Source of the DNA: Nymphaea colorata | Taxonomy: Eukaryota > Streptophyta > Magnoliopsida > Nymphaeales > Nymphaeaceae | Assembly (NCBI RefSeq): GCF_008831285.2 | Contig: NC_045145.1 | Coordinates: 7,626,802-7,690,801, forward strand | Direction: 5' to 3' | DNA length: 64,000 nt | Part shown: positions 13,840 through 25,605 of the stretch, piece by piece | Position numbering within the stretch: position 1 is the first letter of the stretch | Layout of the letters: every line of letters begins with the position of its first letter | Program-made: the position numbers and the translations under genes | Notes under the pieces: model-generated | What the model was told of the DNA's origin: nothing | Databases searched by the model: none | Seen by the model: the letters and a program-made list of their open reading frames with translations, nothing else

Positions 13840-14800
13840 TTTTTTTCTCTCTCATCTTAATCTCCCCATGGCGAAAGGAGATAGCACTCAACCTTTTTTT
13901 GGAGACAAGAGGCTATGCTCAAGTGCACCGGAAGAGTGAGAAGATGAGATGATATTTTATTTTATGATTAAATCATGTTCTTTCAAGTATTCTTGTTGTT
14001 GTTATTTTTCATTAATATGTTCTTATTATTATGCTACTTCTTTTTCTTGAACATAGTCTTGTTGATTGTTTTCATTTTCTCTTCTCATCTTCATCTCCCC
14101 ATCTCTCCATGACCAAAAGAGATAGCACTCAGCCTCTTTTTAGAGACAAGAGGCTGTGCTCAAGTGCACCGAGAGCATGAGAAGATGGGATGATATTTTA
14201 TTTTATGATCAAATCATGCTCTTTCAAGTATTCTTGTTGTTGTTGTTCTCTCCCTTCATGAATATATTCTTGTTATTATTGTTATTTCCTTTCTTCAATA
14301 TAGTCTTGTTCTTGTTATTTTCTTTTCTCTCTTTCTCCTCTCCCCATGGCCAAAGGAGATAGCACTCAATCTCTTTTTAGAGACAAGAGGCTATGCTCAA
14401 GTGCATTGGGAGCATGGAAGGATGAGATGATTTTTCATTTTGTGATTGAATCATGCTTTATCTTTTATTAAATATGGTATTGTTTTTCTTTCTATAATTT
14501 CTCCTCATCTTCATCTCCCTATGGCTAAAGGAGGTAGCACTCAATCTCTTTTTAGAGACAAGAGGCTATGCTCAAGTGCACCGGGAGCATAGAAAGATGA
14601 GATGATCTTTCATTTTAATCATGTTCTTTGTTTTCATTAATACATTATTGTTGTTCTTTTGCTTCATCTTATTTTCCTCTATTCCTTATTTCCCCATGGC
14701 CAAAGGAGATAGCTCTCAATCTCTATTTTAGAGTCAAGAGGCTATACTCAAGTGCACCGGGAACATGAGAAGATGAGGTGACATCATTTCATAGTTACAT
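13840..14800 (+). repeat. five-fold ~175-245-bp repeat in Tat-1 5' LTR
   Basis: Five copies start with CTCCCCATGG-like words near 13862, 14094, 14340, 14514 and 14690. Each continues with GGAGATAGCACTCAA, GACAAGAGGCTATGCTCAAG and TGCACCGGGA. Spacing shrinks from about 245 to 175 bp by loss of T-rich spacer. The whole block is absent from the 3' LTR. Confidence 0.88.
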
Positions 14801-16402
14801 CATGTCCTCCCTCCTAATTGAACCTTGCACTTTCCACCATCCTTTTTCTCTCTTTCCTTCCTTGAATGTTGTCTATATATTATCCATGCATAGTTGCTTG
14901 ATTTGCTACTTATATGTGAATGTATGGTGGGAATGAGAGTTTGGTTTGGGAACTCTTTATTTTTATATTAATTTTTGAGGTTGGGACTTGTCCAACCCGG
15001 GATATACCCTCACGAAAATATACATGTTAATATGCATTTGCATGTCATTTTGTGCTAGTTTCCTTCTTAATCATCCCATTAGGAACCCTAACGAGTGTCT
15101 CGTTATGTTGCTTGTTTTCTTCCATACCCAACGGTGGAAGAAATATATCCCTTACAACAAACTAAATAATAACATTCTATGCTTATATAAATCTTATTTT
15201 CCAAAACATTTTCAAAAGGAACCTTCTAACATGGCCTTAGGGACTTAGCTTAGACTCTTGCATGAGTCCAAGCTCCTCTCCGGCCCAAATTAAACTTGAA
15301 GTTGGTAATTTTAAGTTGTTCCTTGATTTCTAATCTTGTGAAGGTATGGATGTATACACATGTTATATACATCTATGCCAACATGATAACCCCCATCTTT
15401 CTCTCTCTATGCTTTTACTTTCCATTTTATAAATTTTCATATGTGCATGAATACGTATGTACATGTGCTCCATTTCCTCTCTTTCAAATATTTATTCCTC
15501 TTTTCATGACAAATATCTTCTCTTATAAAATGTCTCATACCCATATATACGTATGGTATCTTTCTTTTCCTCTAAAATCTCTATTTCTCTTCAAATCAAT
15601 ACATCTTTTTCTCTTAAGCTTTCATATATGTGTATATGTGATGGTATGTACACATGTATGCTTGTCTTTCTCTATCTCTCTCTTTCTTTTCATAAGAGTG
15701 TTTTATCTCTTGTATTCTTTTTAACATTCTCCTCTCACGAACTTTCTATTTGCCAACTTCATTAAGACCACAAACAAAGTAATGACCCAATATTGGAATC
15801 ATGCTTGATGGTCTACAATTACTATCCCTTTTCAACAACTTTTCCTTCTTATATACAATAATTATAACAACGAAATCTTAGATATATGTTGTGGTAGGAA
15901 CAACTTTAGATGAATGTTGTGGTAGGAATGTTTTACTTATGATCACAAGCATCTCTCCAAAAGAACTTAAGCAAGAAGGGATGGAGCTCTAGGTAGGTGG
16001 TAACCGAATTAGAGCAAAATCTCAAACCTACTTAAAGTCTTAAGAGAACACCAAAGTAATTTCAAAATGATTTCACAAGTTTTTCAAATGATATTTACTA
16101 GTTACACTTTTTCCTCAAATCATTTAACATTTTCAAGCAACTCTTCAAGAACCTTTTGAAAAGTTTGAAACTTCAAACTTTCAATATTTTCTACACCGCA
16201 TATAGAATCAAAAAGATGTTTAAGTTAAAACGAAATGCATCAATGATAAACATAGCCCTTGGGTTGATTACCCCCGGTAAAGGCACTGGGAACGGTCGAT
16301 CCTCGTACCGACGGGTGAGTCCCTTTCTTTCCTCTTTCAAAACAAAAACCTCATTTTTCTGGAGCACTCCAAAACCAATGAAAATTTTGGGATGCAAACA
16401 GA

Positions 16403-16422
16403 TGGCAACCGTGATGGGACCC
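16403..16422 (+). promoter_or_regulatory. Tat-1 primer-binding site
   Basis: TGGCAACCGTGATGGGA starts 2 nt after the LTR end. It resembles the complement of a tRNA-Arg 3' end (TGGCGACC...GTGGGA) but is not perfect, so the tRNA identity is tentative. Its position is what marks it as the primer site. Confidence 0.55.
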
Positions 16423-17201
16423 GTCATCGTTTGGCTATGATTATAATTGATGCATTTTCACTAATTTGAACATCTCATATATTGCCAAGGATAAAGTATG
16501 TCGCCTATTTTGGCATCGACCCCATTAGCATTTCATTGAATTGTTTGGTGATTGTGATTGTTTTCTTGCACATAGGACTAATTGAGGAGGATCAATCATG
16601 TTCACACATATCTATGATCACTTACCACACTTCTCAATTTAGGAGTTGTTTGAAAACCATGTTTGCTCTTATATTTTAATCTTCAAACTTAAGCAACATT
16701 GCATTAGAGACAACTCATTTTATATGATTTCTCGTATTTCAAAATTCCTCATACCTATTTGTCCCGGTCATCATGTTGCCAGGCTTGGTCTTTGGTGGTG
16801 GCACAAGACTAAGCCTTACAACTAGACCACACCTTGGGCGGGAAAGCCCCCTCGTTAGTACCATGAGTGGTAATTTATGGTATATGGACGAGTGATCATG
16901 AAGAAGTTGATGAACTCTACCCTTAGTTGCCTAAGGAAGAATCTATGCTCGTACTAAGCCATTTGGCTAAGGTATATAAGCATAACTTGACATCGGATTA
17001 TCGAGATACAAAATTATCTCAATTAGGTTCCTATACCCAATTTTCTAAAAAAAAAAAGAAAATTATTTCATGATAGATGTTGATGTGCGTGAAACCTTGT
17101 GTGATGATTTACAACCTCATTCCACACATCTACCTCATATTGTCTTTGTCAACCTAGTCAATGTTTTCCACTAATTTAATCTTTATCTTTTAGAGTCATC
17201 A
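16423..17201 (+). other. Tat-1 leader, no gene seen
   Basis: This AT-rich stretch between the primer site and the first ORF carries no recognisable coding region. It corresponds to the untranslated leader. Confidence 0.6.
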
Positions 17202-18475
17202 TTGAAGATGTATTCTTTTCAACATGGTGTCACATTCCCTTATGATTACATCCTCTTTGGGGAAGGTCCCGAACGGTCCACCTACATTTCTATTGAGTCT
17301 AAACCTTTGGCTCCCGAATGGTATCAGACTTGGCATCCCACCTTCTCTCGGATGTTTCCTTCTTACTTTGAAGAATGTGGGCTAGATATAGTGGCAGCTA
17401 GAGGAATGCAATTAGTTGATGAAAATTTGGTACATGCAATCGCCGAGCGTTGGAACCCAAAGACCTCCTCTTTTTGGTTTTCATGGAGAGAAATGACAAT
17501 ATTACTAGATGAATTTGCCGAAATACTAGACCTCCCTACCCCAACTTGTGACCCAAATGATCTATTGGAAAAACAATTCCTTATGAACCCAACCAAGGTC
17601 AATGCAAATGACCTCATTGCTCACTTTACTGGACGAAAAACTTGGCTTTTAGTAGAAAACCATGAAAATCAAAGCATCAACATGAAAAATTTGTATGAAG
17701 AAAAGCCAAGAAAATCAAAGCATCAACATGAAAAATTTGTATGAAGAATTTAGAACCTATGTTGAACCTTCTACCCTACCTCGAAAAGCCATAGGGAGAA
17801 TTAAACATTGTATGATGCTATGCACAGTAGGAGTGACCTTTTTTACCGATGGAAGTGACCTTTTAGATGTCCGTATTACCCAACTTTTTCGAGTATGGGG
17901 GCATAGAGGGACCCGACACTTGTCAGTAGCAATGACAGCCTTAGCCTTCCTTTACCGAGGACTCACCCGCTTTACCATTGGAGGTATCGACTTCATAGAA
18001 AGATGCACATATGCTTTACAATTGTGGTTCCTCAAGCATGCGGGACCCCAAGCCAGTCTATTCAGAAACACTGATGGATCATTGACAACCTTGGAGCAAT
18101 ACCATCATTTGATCGAGCAATTGAATGAAGGAGAGATCATTTGGGATTATTGTGATCGTCGGCAGAGCCTACCCCGATACACTCACCATCATCATGGGCG
18201 TACCACACTCTTGGGGTCCTTACTTCATAGTTGATTATTGTGCTGATAGATGTATGAGACAGTTTTCTCAAAGGCAAAAGATGGTCTTTGTGCATGCACC
18301 AATTGGAGCTATTCCTGAATTCGACCTTAGTTCTCCTCAATGGACGGCATTGTTTGCAGTAGCTCGACAAGAATGGAAAACACATATATCATACACTTGG
18401 TTCATAGGCCCAGTGGTGAAGAAGGAATATGCTGAGTGGTGGGATGCCAATCGACCACCATCCATCCTTCCCTAA
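17202..18475 (+). pseudogene. plant mobile domain (PMD) ORF of Tat-1, frameshifted
   Basis: An extra ORF lies ahead of gag. The first segment (17202-17744) has ERWNPKTSSFWFSWREMTILLDEFAEIL, and the last (18125-18475) has RCMRQFSQRQKMVFVHAPIG before a Trp-rich end. Both are hallmarks of the aminotransferase-like plant mobile domain, found in transposons and in a few host proteins of the MAIN/MAIL type. The frame changes twice: at a 46-bp tandem duplication (units at 17664 and 17710) and near 18190. The protein's role in the element is unknown. Related Tat/Ogre elements also carry an ORF upstream of gag. Confidence 0.75.
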
Positions 18476-18620
18476 AAAGTTTTATGTTGTCAACTTTATT
18501 ACTATCTTTGGATGTAACTTTTAAAACTTGTAATGCAATATGAACCTTCATTTTGTCACCATTTCCCTTCAATAACTCTATTTTCTTGTGTCATAAGGTG
18601 AATACTTGAAAGCCAAGAAG

Positions 18621-20011
18621 ATGGTTGAAACTAGATCGCAAGCTAAGCAAGCTCATCAGAACGAGGCTTCATCTTCTGAACTCCAGCCAGAAACACTTGG
18701 CCTACCAGCAATCGAGCCAGAAGCTTACCATATGTTTTGTTTGTTCATGGAGTGATTCATGAAAGAGCAAGAAGAGCAAAAGGCCGTGATGGTTACTCTA
18801 GAACCTGAGAATGAAAAGGCTGCCAAGCAGAAAAGAAAGAAGAAGAAGAACAAGTCCTCTTCTACATATCAGGATGAAGATTATTTGAGTTCGAATTCTG
18901 CAATTAGTAAGGAAGAAAAACCCGAACTATTTCCTCTCAAAAAGAAAAAGACAACAAAGAAAAGCAAAAAGAGATAAGAAATTATGACAGAAAGCAGCTC
19001 ACCTAGTCCTATCACCACTGAAAGTTCGGAAGAGAAGCCCAAAAGGAAGAGAAAGTCTACCAAGAAAGGCAAAAAGACCAAGAAGTACATCCCTAGCAGT
19101 AGCTCAAACAGTGAGAGTTTTGAAGGAAAAGTAAAGGAGATCAAGGGCAAGAAGAAAAAGACCAAGCCAGAATTGGTCGAATCAAGTGATGATGAAAGTA
19201 CGACTAAGCGCAGATTCTATGAAATGGAGAAAAGAATGAACAATCTTGAGCTTAGGGAGAAGGGGAAACATTCATATTCATGTGCGGACTACTACCTTGG
19301 CATTGAAGGGGGCGAAGACGTGAAAGGCCTGCCCAGAGAATTCATCAGGTATGATGGAACCACTTGCCCACACGTTCATTTTTCAACATTTTTCAATGAT
19401 TGCTACAAAATTTGGACAAATAACAGAGCTTTGTTCCGATATTTTCCAAGAAGTCTTGAAGGCATTGCCGCACAATGGTACAAAGAAAATGTCAATCCAA
19501 TCGAGCAGAAGGAGTTTGACAAATTGATTAACATGTTTGTTGAAAGATTTGAACAAAATGCTCCCATGACTCCAACCCTCAGTACCATTTGCAGTCTTCG
19601 TCAGAAACAGGGAGAAAAGGCTCGAGAATTCATTCAAAAATGGAGAATTCAATGCAATAAGATGAAGGAACCCATTTCTAAGACACAAGCCTTGTCACTC
19701 ATTAGGAAAAATCTTACTCAACCCTTGAAAAGTCTCATCCGCAACGCCTCAGTCAAAACTTTTGCTGAATTGATTGAACAAGCAAACTCGATAGAAGAAA
19801 GGATTGAGGAAGGAGATTTTGATGGAATTATTGCTCCTAAGTACAAAGAAGATGGAAAGAAAGGAGGAAATACACAGCTGCCTGCACACTTCATAGCCAA
19901 TGTTGACATTAGAAAGGACCATGGCAATAGCTACAAGCATGACAAGGAAGTCAGTTTCAAGAAGAACACGCAGTCTCTCAAAGGCGACGATGAAAGGAAA
20001 AACAAACACCT
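18621..20011 (+). pseudogene. Tat-1 gag, two in-frame stops, 3' end replaced
   Basis: Gag starts at MVETRSQ (18621), the same start word as Tat-2. It has a Lys/Ser-rich, low-complexity N-terminus and then the retrotransposon gag core, including ALFRYFPRSLEGIAAQWY and LSLIRKNLTQPL. In-frame stops lie at 18753 (TGA) and 18975 (TAA), and the rest of the frame is open. Near 20012 the gag homology ends, and sequence of a host gene follows in other frames. The zinc-knuckle-like CKFH...H...C segment seen in Tat-2 gag is missing. Gag would form the virus-like particle. Confidence 0.85.
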
Positions 20012-20593
20012 TTTGGGCAAAGGACCAATAAGTTTGTTTTGCAGTTTGAATTCAATCCTCCAAAAGTCGAGAATGGTAGAAAAGAAGGGGAAATTGATGA
20101 TTCAGAAGATGATGTCATTAGAAGAGTTAAGCTATAAAAAGGTGTTCATTGCATGTCCGAGAATTGGGGACAAAGCCAGGTTGCAGATTCATGTATGATA
20201 GGATTAAGGATCGGGTAAAAGGCATATGCTTGCACTTGTCTCTTTTCTTTTGTAGGTTTACCAGCAGTAGTTGTCCTCGCCAAGAGAGTATATCTTATTT
20301 TCCCTTCGTAATAGTTTGAATCTCTTGAAGGCCGGATCAGGAGGCTAGCAACAGCTCTTCTAGCTTCTGGAAGTTTTGATGAAATAGTTGATGCAACCTC
20401 TGCCTCACAGGTAATTCCCTCCATATATTTATTAACTGACGTGTCTCTTTATCTGTTGTAAGCTTGTAGCCAATTGAGGTAATTTGACACAATCTGATAT
20501 CAATTAATTTTAGAATAACTTGTTTAGTGTTGGAATGGTCTGCTGCGATGGTGATGGTTGTCTAAATGAGAAATCAATCATATTACAGTGCAG
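20012..20593 (+). pseudogene. captured host fragment: DNA polymerase alpha subunit B-like
   Basis: Three exon-like blocks, separated by GT-AG introns, sit between gag and protease. Block 1 (about 20012-20214) includes KFVLQFEFNPPKVE, an acidic stretch with DDVIRRV and, after a 1-nt shift, KPGCRFMYDRIKDR. Block 2 (20315-20410) reads FESLEGRIRRLATALLASGS and ends DATSASQ. Block 3 (20514-20593) reads VGMVCCDGDGCLNEKSIILQ. In this order the motifs match the middle of the plant DNA polymerase alpha accessory subunit (POLA2), recalled from family knowledge. Introns run 20215-20314 and 20411-20513, with a donor at 20594. In the intact gene the product helps the polymerase alpha-primase complex start DNA synthesis. 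Here it is a transduplicated, non-functional piece. Confidence 0.72.
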
Positions 20594-20673
20594 GTATGTA
20601 ACTGTTTTCTGCTCTTTTTCTCACCTTGGGTTGCAGATCTAGAAAATTTTCATCCTCAATAATCAAGTACTAA

Positions 20674-21855
20674 AGATTTGTCCTCAAAAATATTATTCAA
20701 GACTTCATCAACAAAGATCTCAAGATTTGTGATGATACAACCCATGAGATGTTAAGGAATCCATTCCCTGACCACGAAAAGATAGCAGTGGCCATGATCA
20801 CTACAGGCACTCCACTTCCGTACCATCCACAAGAGTACATTCGACCTTATATTGGGAGCAGTTCACACAAAGTCATGGTGGTAGACCAAGGTAAGGAACC
20901 TCTGGATTTCATTCCTATGATGAATGGTAGGATAGAAAGTTTGTCCAAGAAACTTTCCATGATTCCAAAGACTTTTATCTTACAAGGCGACGAATCATCA
21001 GATGACTCCCCAGATGAAGATCCATGCTATTTGGAAGAGCATATGGATGAGGGAGACTTGGTTCAAGCTTCTAAAAATCAGTCAATTACCTTCTTAGAAA
21101 AAGACCTCTCAAAATGGGGATATTTCCATGAAGATGCTCTTTACATCGTCGTTCAGGTCAATGGGATGATGGTGCCACATGTGTTGATTGAAGGAGGAAG
21201 TGGTCTGAATATTTGTCTTGATCTCACGGCCAAAACATTGGGGTTTCGTAAAGACAAATATCACTCAAATGATATCAAGATCTACGGATATGATGGTCGA
21301 GGCATGAACTGCAAAGGTACTCTCAATATGAACGTGACCATCAAAAATACTAGCCATCACATTGTGTTCCATGTGGTAGGTGTGCCACCATCATATAACT
21401 TACTTTTAGGACGACCCTGGGTCCACCAAATACGAGGAGTCTCATCCACTCTTCATCAATGCCTCAAATGAAATTTTGGCACATCAGTCATCACCGTACG
21501 TGCTGATGATCCAACCGAAAGGCAAGTGCAACCAATGCACCCTAGGCCAATTGATCCAGTGGATGTACCCATCATAAGAACAACAAAGGACAGACCTTTG
21601 GAAGAATGGATGCAGAACATAAAGATAGGCGAATCATCTGAAAGTGCCCATATTGTTTTGAGCAATCATGCAAGTTACCAAGAACATCATTTATGTGTTC
21701 ATTTCACGAAAAATCCTAAAGGTTTTCAGTTGCTTCTGAAAGGCGGCTACCGTCCATTCACTGGCCTTGAAAAAAATGAAGATGGCATCTTGCAGCCGAT
21801 TAGCATCCCTTTTCAGATGAACATGAGAGGACTGGGATATCATGAAAGAATTTGA
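20674..21855 (+). pseudogene. Tat-1 protease with G-patch-like tail, one in-frame stop
   Basis: The frame picks up after the captured fragment with LKNIIQDFINKD, matching the end of Tat-2 gag. It reads through the aspartic-protease region: VLIEGGSGLNIC around the active site and LLGRPWVH near the end. The catalytic Asp of the usual DGGS (present in Tat-2 as DGGAT) is Glu here, so the enzyme is probably dead. A TGA at 21469 stands where Tat-2 has Trp. The tail GGYRPFTGLEKNEDGILQP resembles a G-patch, as in other Tat proteases. It ends at a TGA (21853-21855). Confidence 0.85.
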
Positions 21856-22059
21856 AGAAGATCTTGGGGGCTAATAGTATTCACTTTTGTTTCGAAATCC
21901 TCCCATGAATTTTGTAATTTTAAACATCTTTTTGTCTGATCTCATGAGAGGACCCATTCTATGAACTAAGAACCTTTTTTTTTATATATGCAAATGCAAG
22001 TAATTTTTTTGTTGTCAATTTTAATTTCGTCCAACTCTTTCATTTATCCTCTTTACAAG
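21856..22059 (+). other. spacer between protease and reverse transcriptase
   Basis: About 200 bp with several stops separates the two frames. Tat-2 has a comparable gap. In Ogre elements an intron lies at this place, but I could not fix a donor/acceptor pair here. Confidence 0.4.
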
Positions 22060-24324
22060 ATGTCAGAACTCAATATGTCTCAATTTATTCTTTTTCCACG
22101 GAAGGTCCCCCAGAAAGCATTTATCGAACAAGCAATCAGTGAAATGGAACCTATGGTAATACTCGAGTCAGAATTACGAGAATTCACTCAGATTCAAAAA
22201 CAAGAACATCCATCATCATTGGTTAATGATCCAATTGAAGAAATTAATATTGGAACTAGTGAAGATCCTAAAATTCTTTAAATTGGCACCAGTTTGTCAA
22301 TGGATGAGAAGAAAGGATTGGTGGACTTTTTTATAAGTAACCAAGAAGCTTTTGCTTGGACTTATGAAGATATGCCGGGCTTAGACCCCCAGTTGGTCGA
22401 ACATCGTTTGCCCTTAAATCTTAACTGCAAGCCGATGAAGCAAAAATTGCGCAAGCTTGACCCTCGACTAGAAGGCCCTGTAAAAGAAGGACTAGAGGAC
22501 TTGCTAAAGGCAAAATTCATTCGTGCCATTGATTACCCCGAATGGTTGGCAAACATCGTGGTGGTCCCTAAAAAAAATGGTAAAGTCAGGTTGTGCATTG
22601 ACTTTCGAGATTTGAACAAAGCCACACCGAAGGATGATTATCCTCTTCCAAACATTGATTTATTGGTAGACAGTACTGCAGGCCATGCAATGTTTTCTTT
22701 CATGGATGGATATTCGGGATATAACCAGATCAAATTAGTAGTCAAAGATCAACCTAGGACCGCTTTTACTACACCTTGGGGCACTTTTTGTTACACGGTA
22801 ATGCCATTTGGGTTGAAGAATGCTGGAGCAACCTATCAAAAAGCCATGGCTGCCATCTTCCATAACCAGATGCATAAAATCATGGATGCATATATCGATG
22901 ACATATTAATCAAATCCAAGACAAGAGAAGATCACATTGAAACTCTTGCCCAAGTATTCGATAGGCTTTTACAGTACAAGCTTTGCTTGAATCCTCAAAA
23001 ATGTGTGTTTGGGGTTGAGTCAGGCAAGCTGTTGGGTTTCATGGTCAGTAAGAAGGGAATTGAAATGGATCTTACCAAAGCTAAGACAATAATCGATATG
23101 CCACCACCTACCAATATCAAGGAGTTGCAAAGCTTGCAAGGACGAATCCAATCCATCAGGCGATTCATTTCCAATCTGACCATGAGATGCGAGCCATTCA
23201 ACCAGCTGCTAAGGAAAGGTGTCAAGTTTGAATGGGGTTTTGAATGCCAACAGTCATTCGAAAGGATCAAGAAATACCTTCTAAATCCACCAATTCTAAA
23301 GCCACCAACGTTGGGTAGACCATTGTTGCTTTACATCACAGTGAATGAGTCAGCATGTGGTGGCTTTTTAGCACAATATGAGAAAGGAAGTCGCATCGAA
23401 CATGCAATCTATTACATTAGCAAGACTTTTGTTTAGTATGAAAAGAAATACTCTCCAATAGAGAAAACTTGTCTGGCATTGGTTTGGATGTGTCAGAAGT
23501 TGAGATATTATTTATTAGCTTGTGAGGTCAAGATACTCTCTAAACTAAATCCTCTCAAGTACATCTTGGAACAACCATTCCTTAATGGGCATATCGCCAA
23601 ATGGCAAGTTCTGTTGATGCAATATGATCTTGAATATGTGCCTCAAAAGTCAATCAAAGGACAAGCAATTGCGGATCAGTTAGCAGACTTCCCTCAGTAC
23701 GAAGAAATAAGAATAAATGATGAGTTTCCAGATGAACATGTACTAAGATTGGAAACGGTTCCGACATGGAAGATGTACTTTGACGGGTCCAGAAATGTGA
23801 TGGGAGCAGGCATAGGCATCTTACTCATCACTTCGGAAAACAAAATGATCCCATACTCTTTGAAACTTGATTTTCCATGTACCCATAACATGGCTGAATA
23901 TAAAGCCCTCATACAAGGACTTCGTTCTTTATTGAGTTTTCAAGTGAAAAGAGTGCATGCTTTCAGCGACTCTCAGCTTATTAAAAACCAAGTGAATGGA
24001 GAATGGCAAGTCAAAGATGAAAAGTTGGTGCCATATCAAGAAATTGCTACCTCATTAATCCGTCAATTTGAAGAAGTACAATTGGCTCACGTAAAGAGAG
24101 AAGGTAACCCTATTGCGGATGGCCTCGCAAGCTTAGGATCCACCATCACTTTTCGAACCAATGAAGCAATCCGTTCTTTTGAGATTGGAAGATTAGAACA
24201 CCCTGTGTTTGAAACGATGGCGCATGTTCATCATATCCAAGGGGGGAATACGCCTTGGTACCATGACATTAAAAGGTACATTGAAAGCGGAGAATTCCCG
24301 GCTGAAATGCCTAAAAATGAATAA
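22060..24324 (+). pseudogene. Tat-1 reverse transcriptase and dual RNase H, two internal stops
   Basis: One frame encodes RT, then a Ty3-type RNase H, then a second archaeal-type RNase H. RT motifs: KVRLCIDFRDLNKATPKDDYPLP, FMDGYSGYNQI, MPFGLKNAGATYQ and the catalytic YIDDILIKS. RNase H 1 follows from about 23300 (LLLYITVNESACGGFLAQYE). RNase H 2 has MYFDGS, NMAEYKAL and FSDS (about 23767-24130). Stops inside the frame: TAA 22279 and TAG 23434; a further TAA closes it at 24322-24324. At each of these Tat-2 has Gln, so each is one C-to-T change. No frameshift occurs. These enzymes copy the element's RNA into DNA. Confidence 0.93.
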
Positions 24325-25503
24325 AAAGCAAAACAACATATGTCAGCGAGGTACTTTATCCTAGCAGGGGTATTATACAGATGTGGATTTACCACTGAAT
24401 ACTCTCGGTGCCTTGATGAAGATGAAGAGAAGGAAGTCATCGAAGAATCACATCAAGGAGATTGTGGGGGCCATGTTGGTTACCAAACCCTCACCAAACA
24501 AATAATTCGAGCAGGATATTATTGGCCTACCATGCAAAAAGACTATCACCAATACGTCAAAAGATGCAAAGAATGCCAACTGCATGCTCCAGTGATCCAT
24601 GCCCCAGCCTCTCACTTGCATTCTGTGACATCTCTTTGGCCATTTTCAATGTGGGCCTTTGACGTAGTTGGACCGATATCTCCTGCAGCTTCCAATGGTC
24701 ATAAGTATTTTCTTGCTGCAACAGACTATTTTACCAAGTGAGTAGAAGTCGTCACACTTAGAACAGTAGAAGGATGTCATGTAGTGTCCTTCATTCACAA
24801 AAATCTTCTTTGCAGATTTGGAGTCCCTCATGATATAGTATCTAATAACAGAACTCATTTTAAAAATGAAAAGTTGAGGCAATTGTGCAGCAAGTACCAC
24901 ATCACGCACCATTTTCCAGCTCCTTATTACCCCCAAGGCAATGGACAAGCAGAGGCTACCAACAAGATCCTGATCCGCATCTTAGAACGGATAGTAGAAA
25001 CTGGAAGAGATTGACATGAAAAGATGCATAACGCTCTATGGGCATATCGCACCACTATGAGAACTCCAACAAATGCCACTCCAGCAGAGCTAGTCTATGG
25101 AACAGAAGTGGTTCTACCATTACATGTGTTGAAACCTGCTTTGAAGTTCGCTTCTCTCATAGAGCTCCCTCTTACTCAATATCAGCAGAAAAGGCTAATG
25201 CAGCTCGATTTGCTAGATGAAAAGAGGCTAAAAGCGGATGAACATGCTGAAGCTTATCGCCAAAGGGTAGTCAGACAATTTGCCAAGTCAGTTATCGAGA
25301 GAAAGTTCAAAGTAAATGATTCGGTCCTACGATCTGCGATGTACCTTAGAGGACGACCACGAGGCAAGTGGGCACCAAATTGGGAAGGCCCGTATGTCAT
25401 TAAGGAAGCTTTGCCCCACAATTCATACCGACTACTCGATGCTGATGGGGTGGAACTTGCTGATCCTGTTAATGCCCTTCACCTCAAGAAATTTTATGTC
25501 TAG
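24325..25503 (+). pseudogene. Tat-1 integrase, in-frame stops and altered catalytic site
   Basis: Same frame as RT. The zinc-binding HHCC domain is visible (HQGDCGGHVGYQT ... CKECQ), as is the DDE core: first Asp in FDVVGPI, second region SNNRTHF, and Glu in PQGNGQAEATNK. The second catalytic Asp is Asn, and the following Gly is Arg; both are G-to-A changes relative to SDNGTHF in Tat-2. TGA stops at 24739 and 25012 stand where Tat-2 has Trp. The C-terminus ends NALHLKKFYV. It cannot be active. Confidence 0.92.
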
Positions 25504-25605
25504 TTCTCTTGTATTCACTTTCCAATCAATGTCAAACGTTTGTGTTTCCACTTCGATTATTCAATCTAGATTCTTCCCAGTCGTAAAACATGACAATTAC
25601 ACTGG

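Larger units (their letters stand above)
12884..16400 (+). repeat. Tat-1 5' LTR (3517 bp)
   Basis: Runs from TG at 12884 to CA at 16400. It has a TATA-like box TATATAAATA at 13581-13590, a 72-bp tandem array, and a block of five ~175-245-bp repeats. It is more than twice as long as the 3' LTR because about 2 kb is missing from the latter. It lacks about 58 bp that the 3' LTR has near 27262-27320. Confidence 0.95.

Noticed and set aside
24231-24948. Minus-strand and alternative-frame ORFs over Tat-1 pol
   Set aside because: They are shadows of the pol frame and show no domain of their own.
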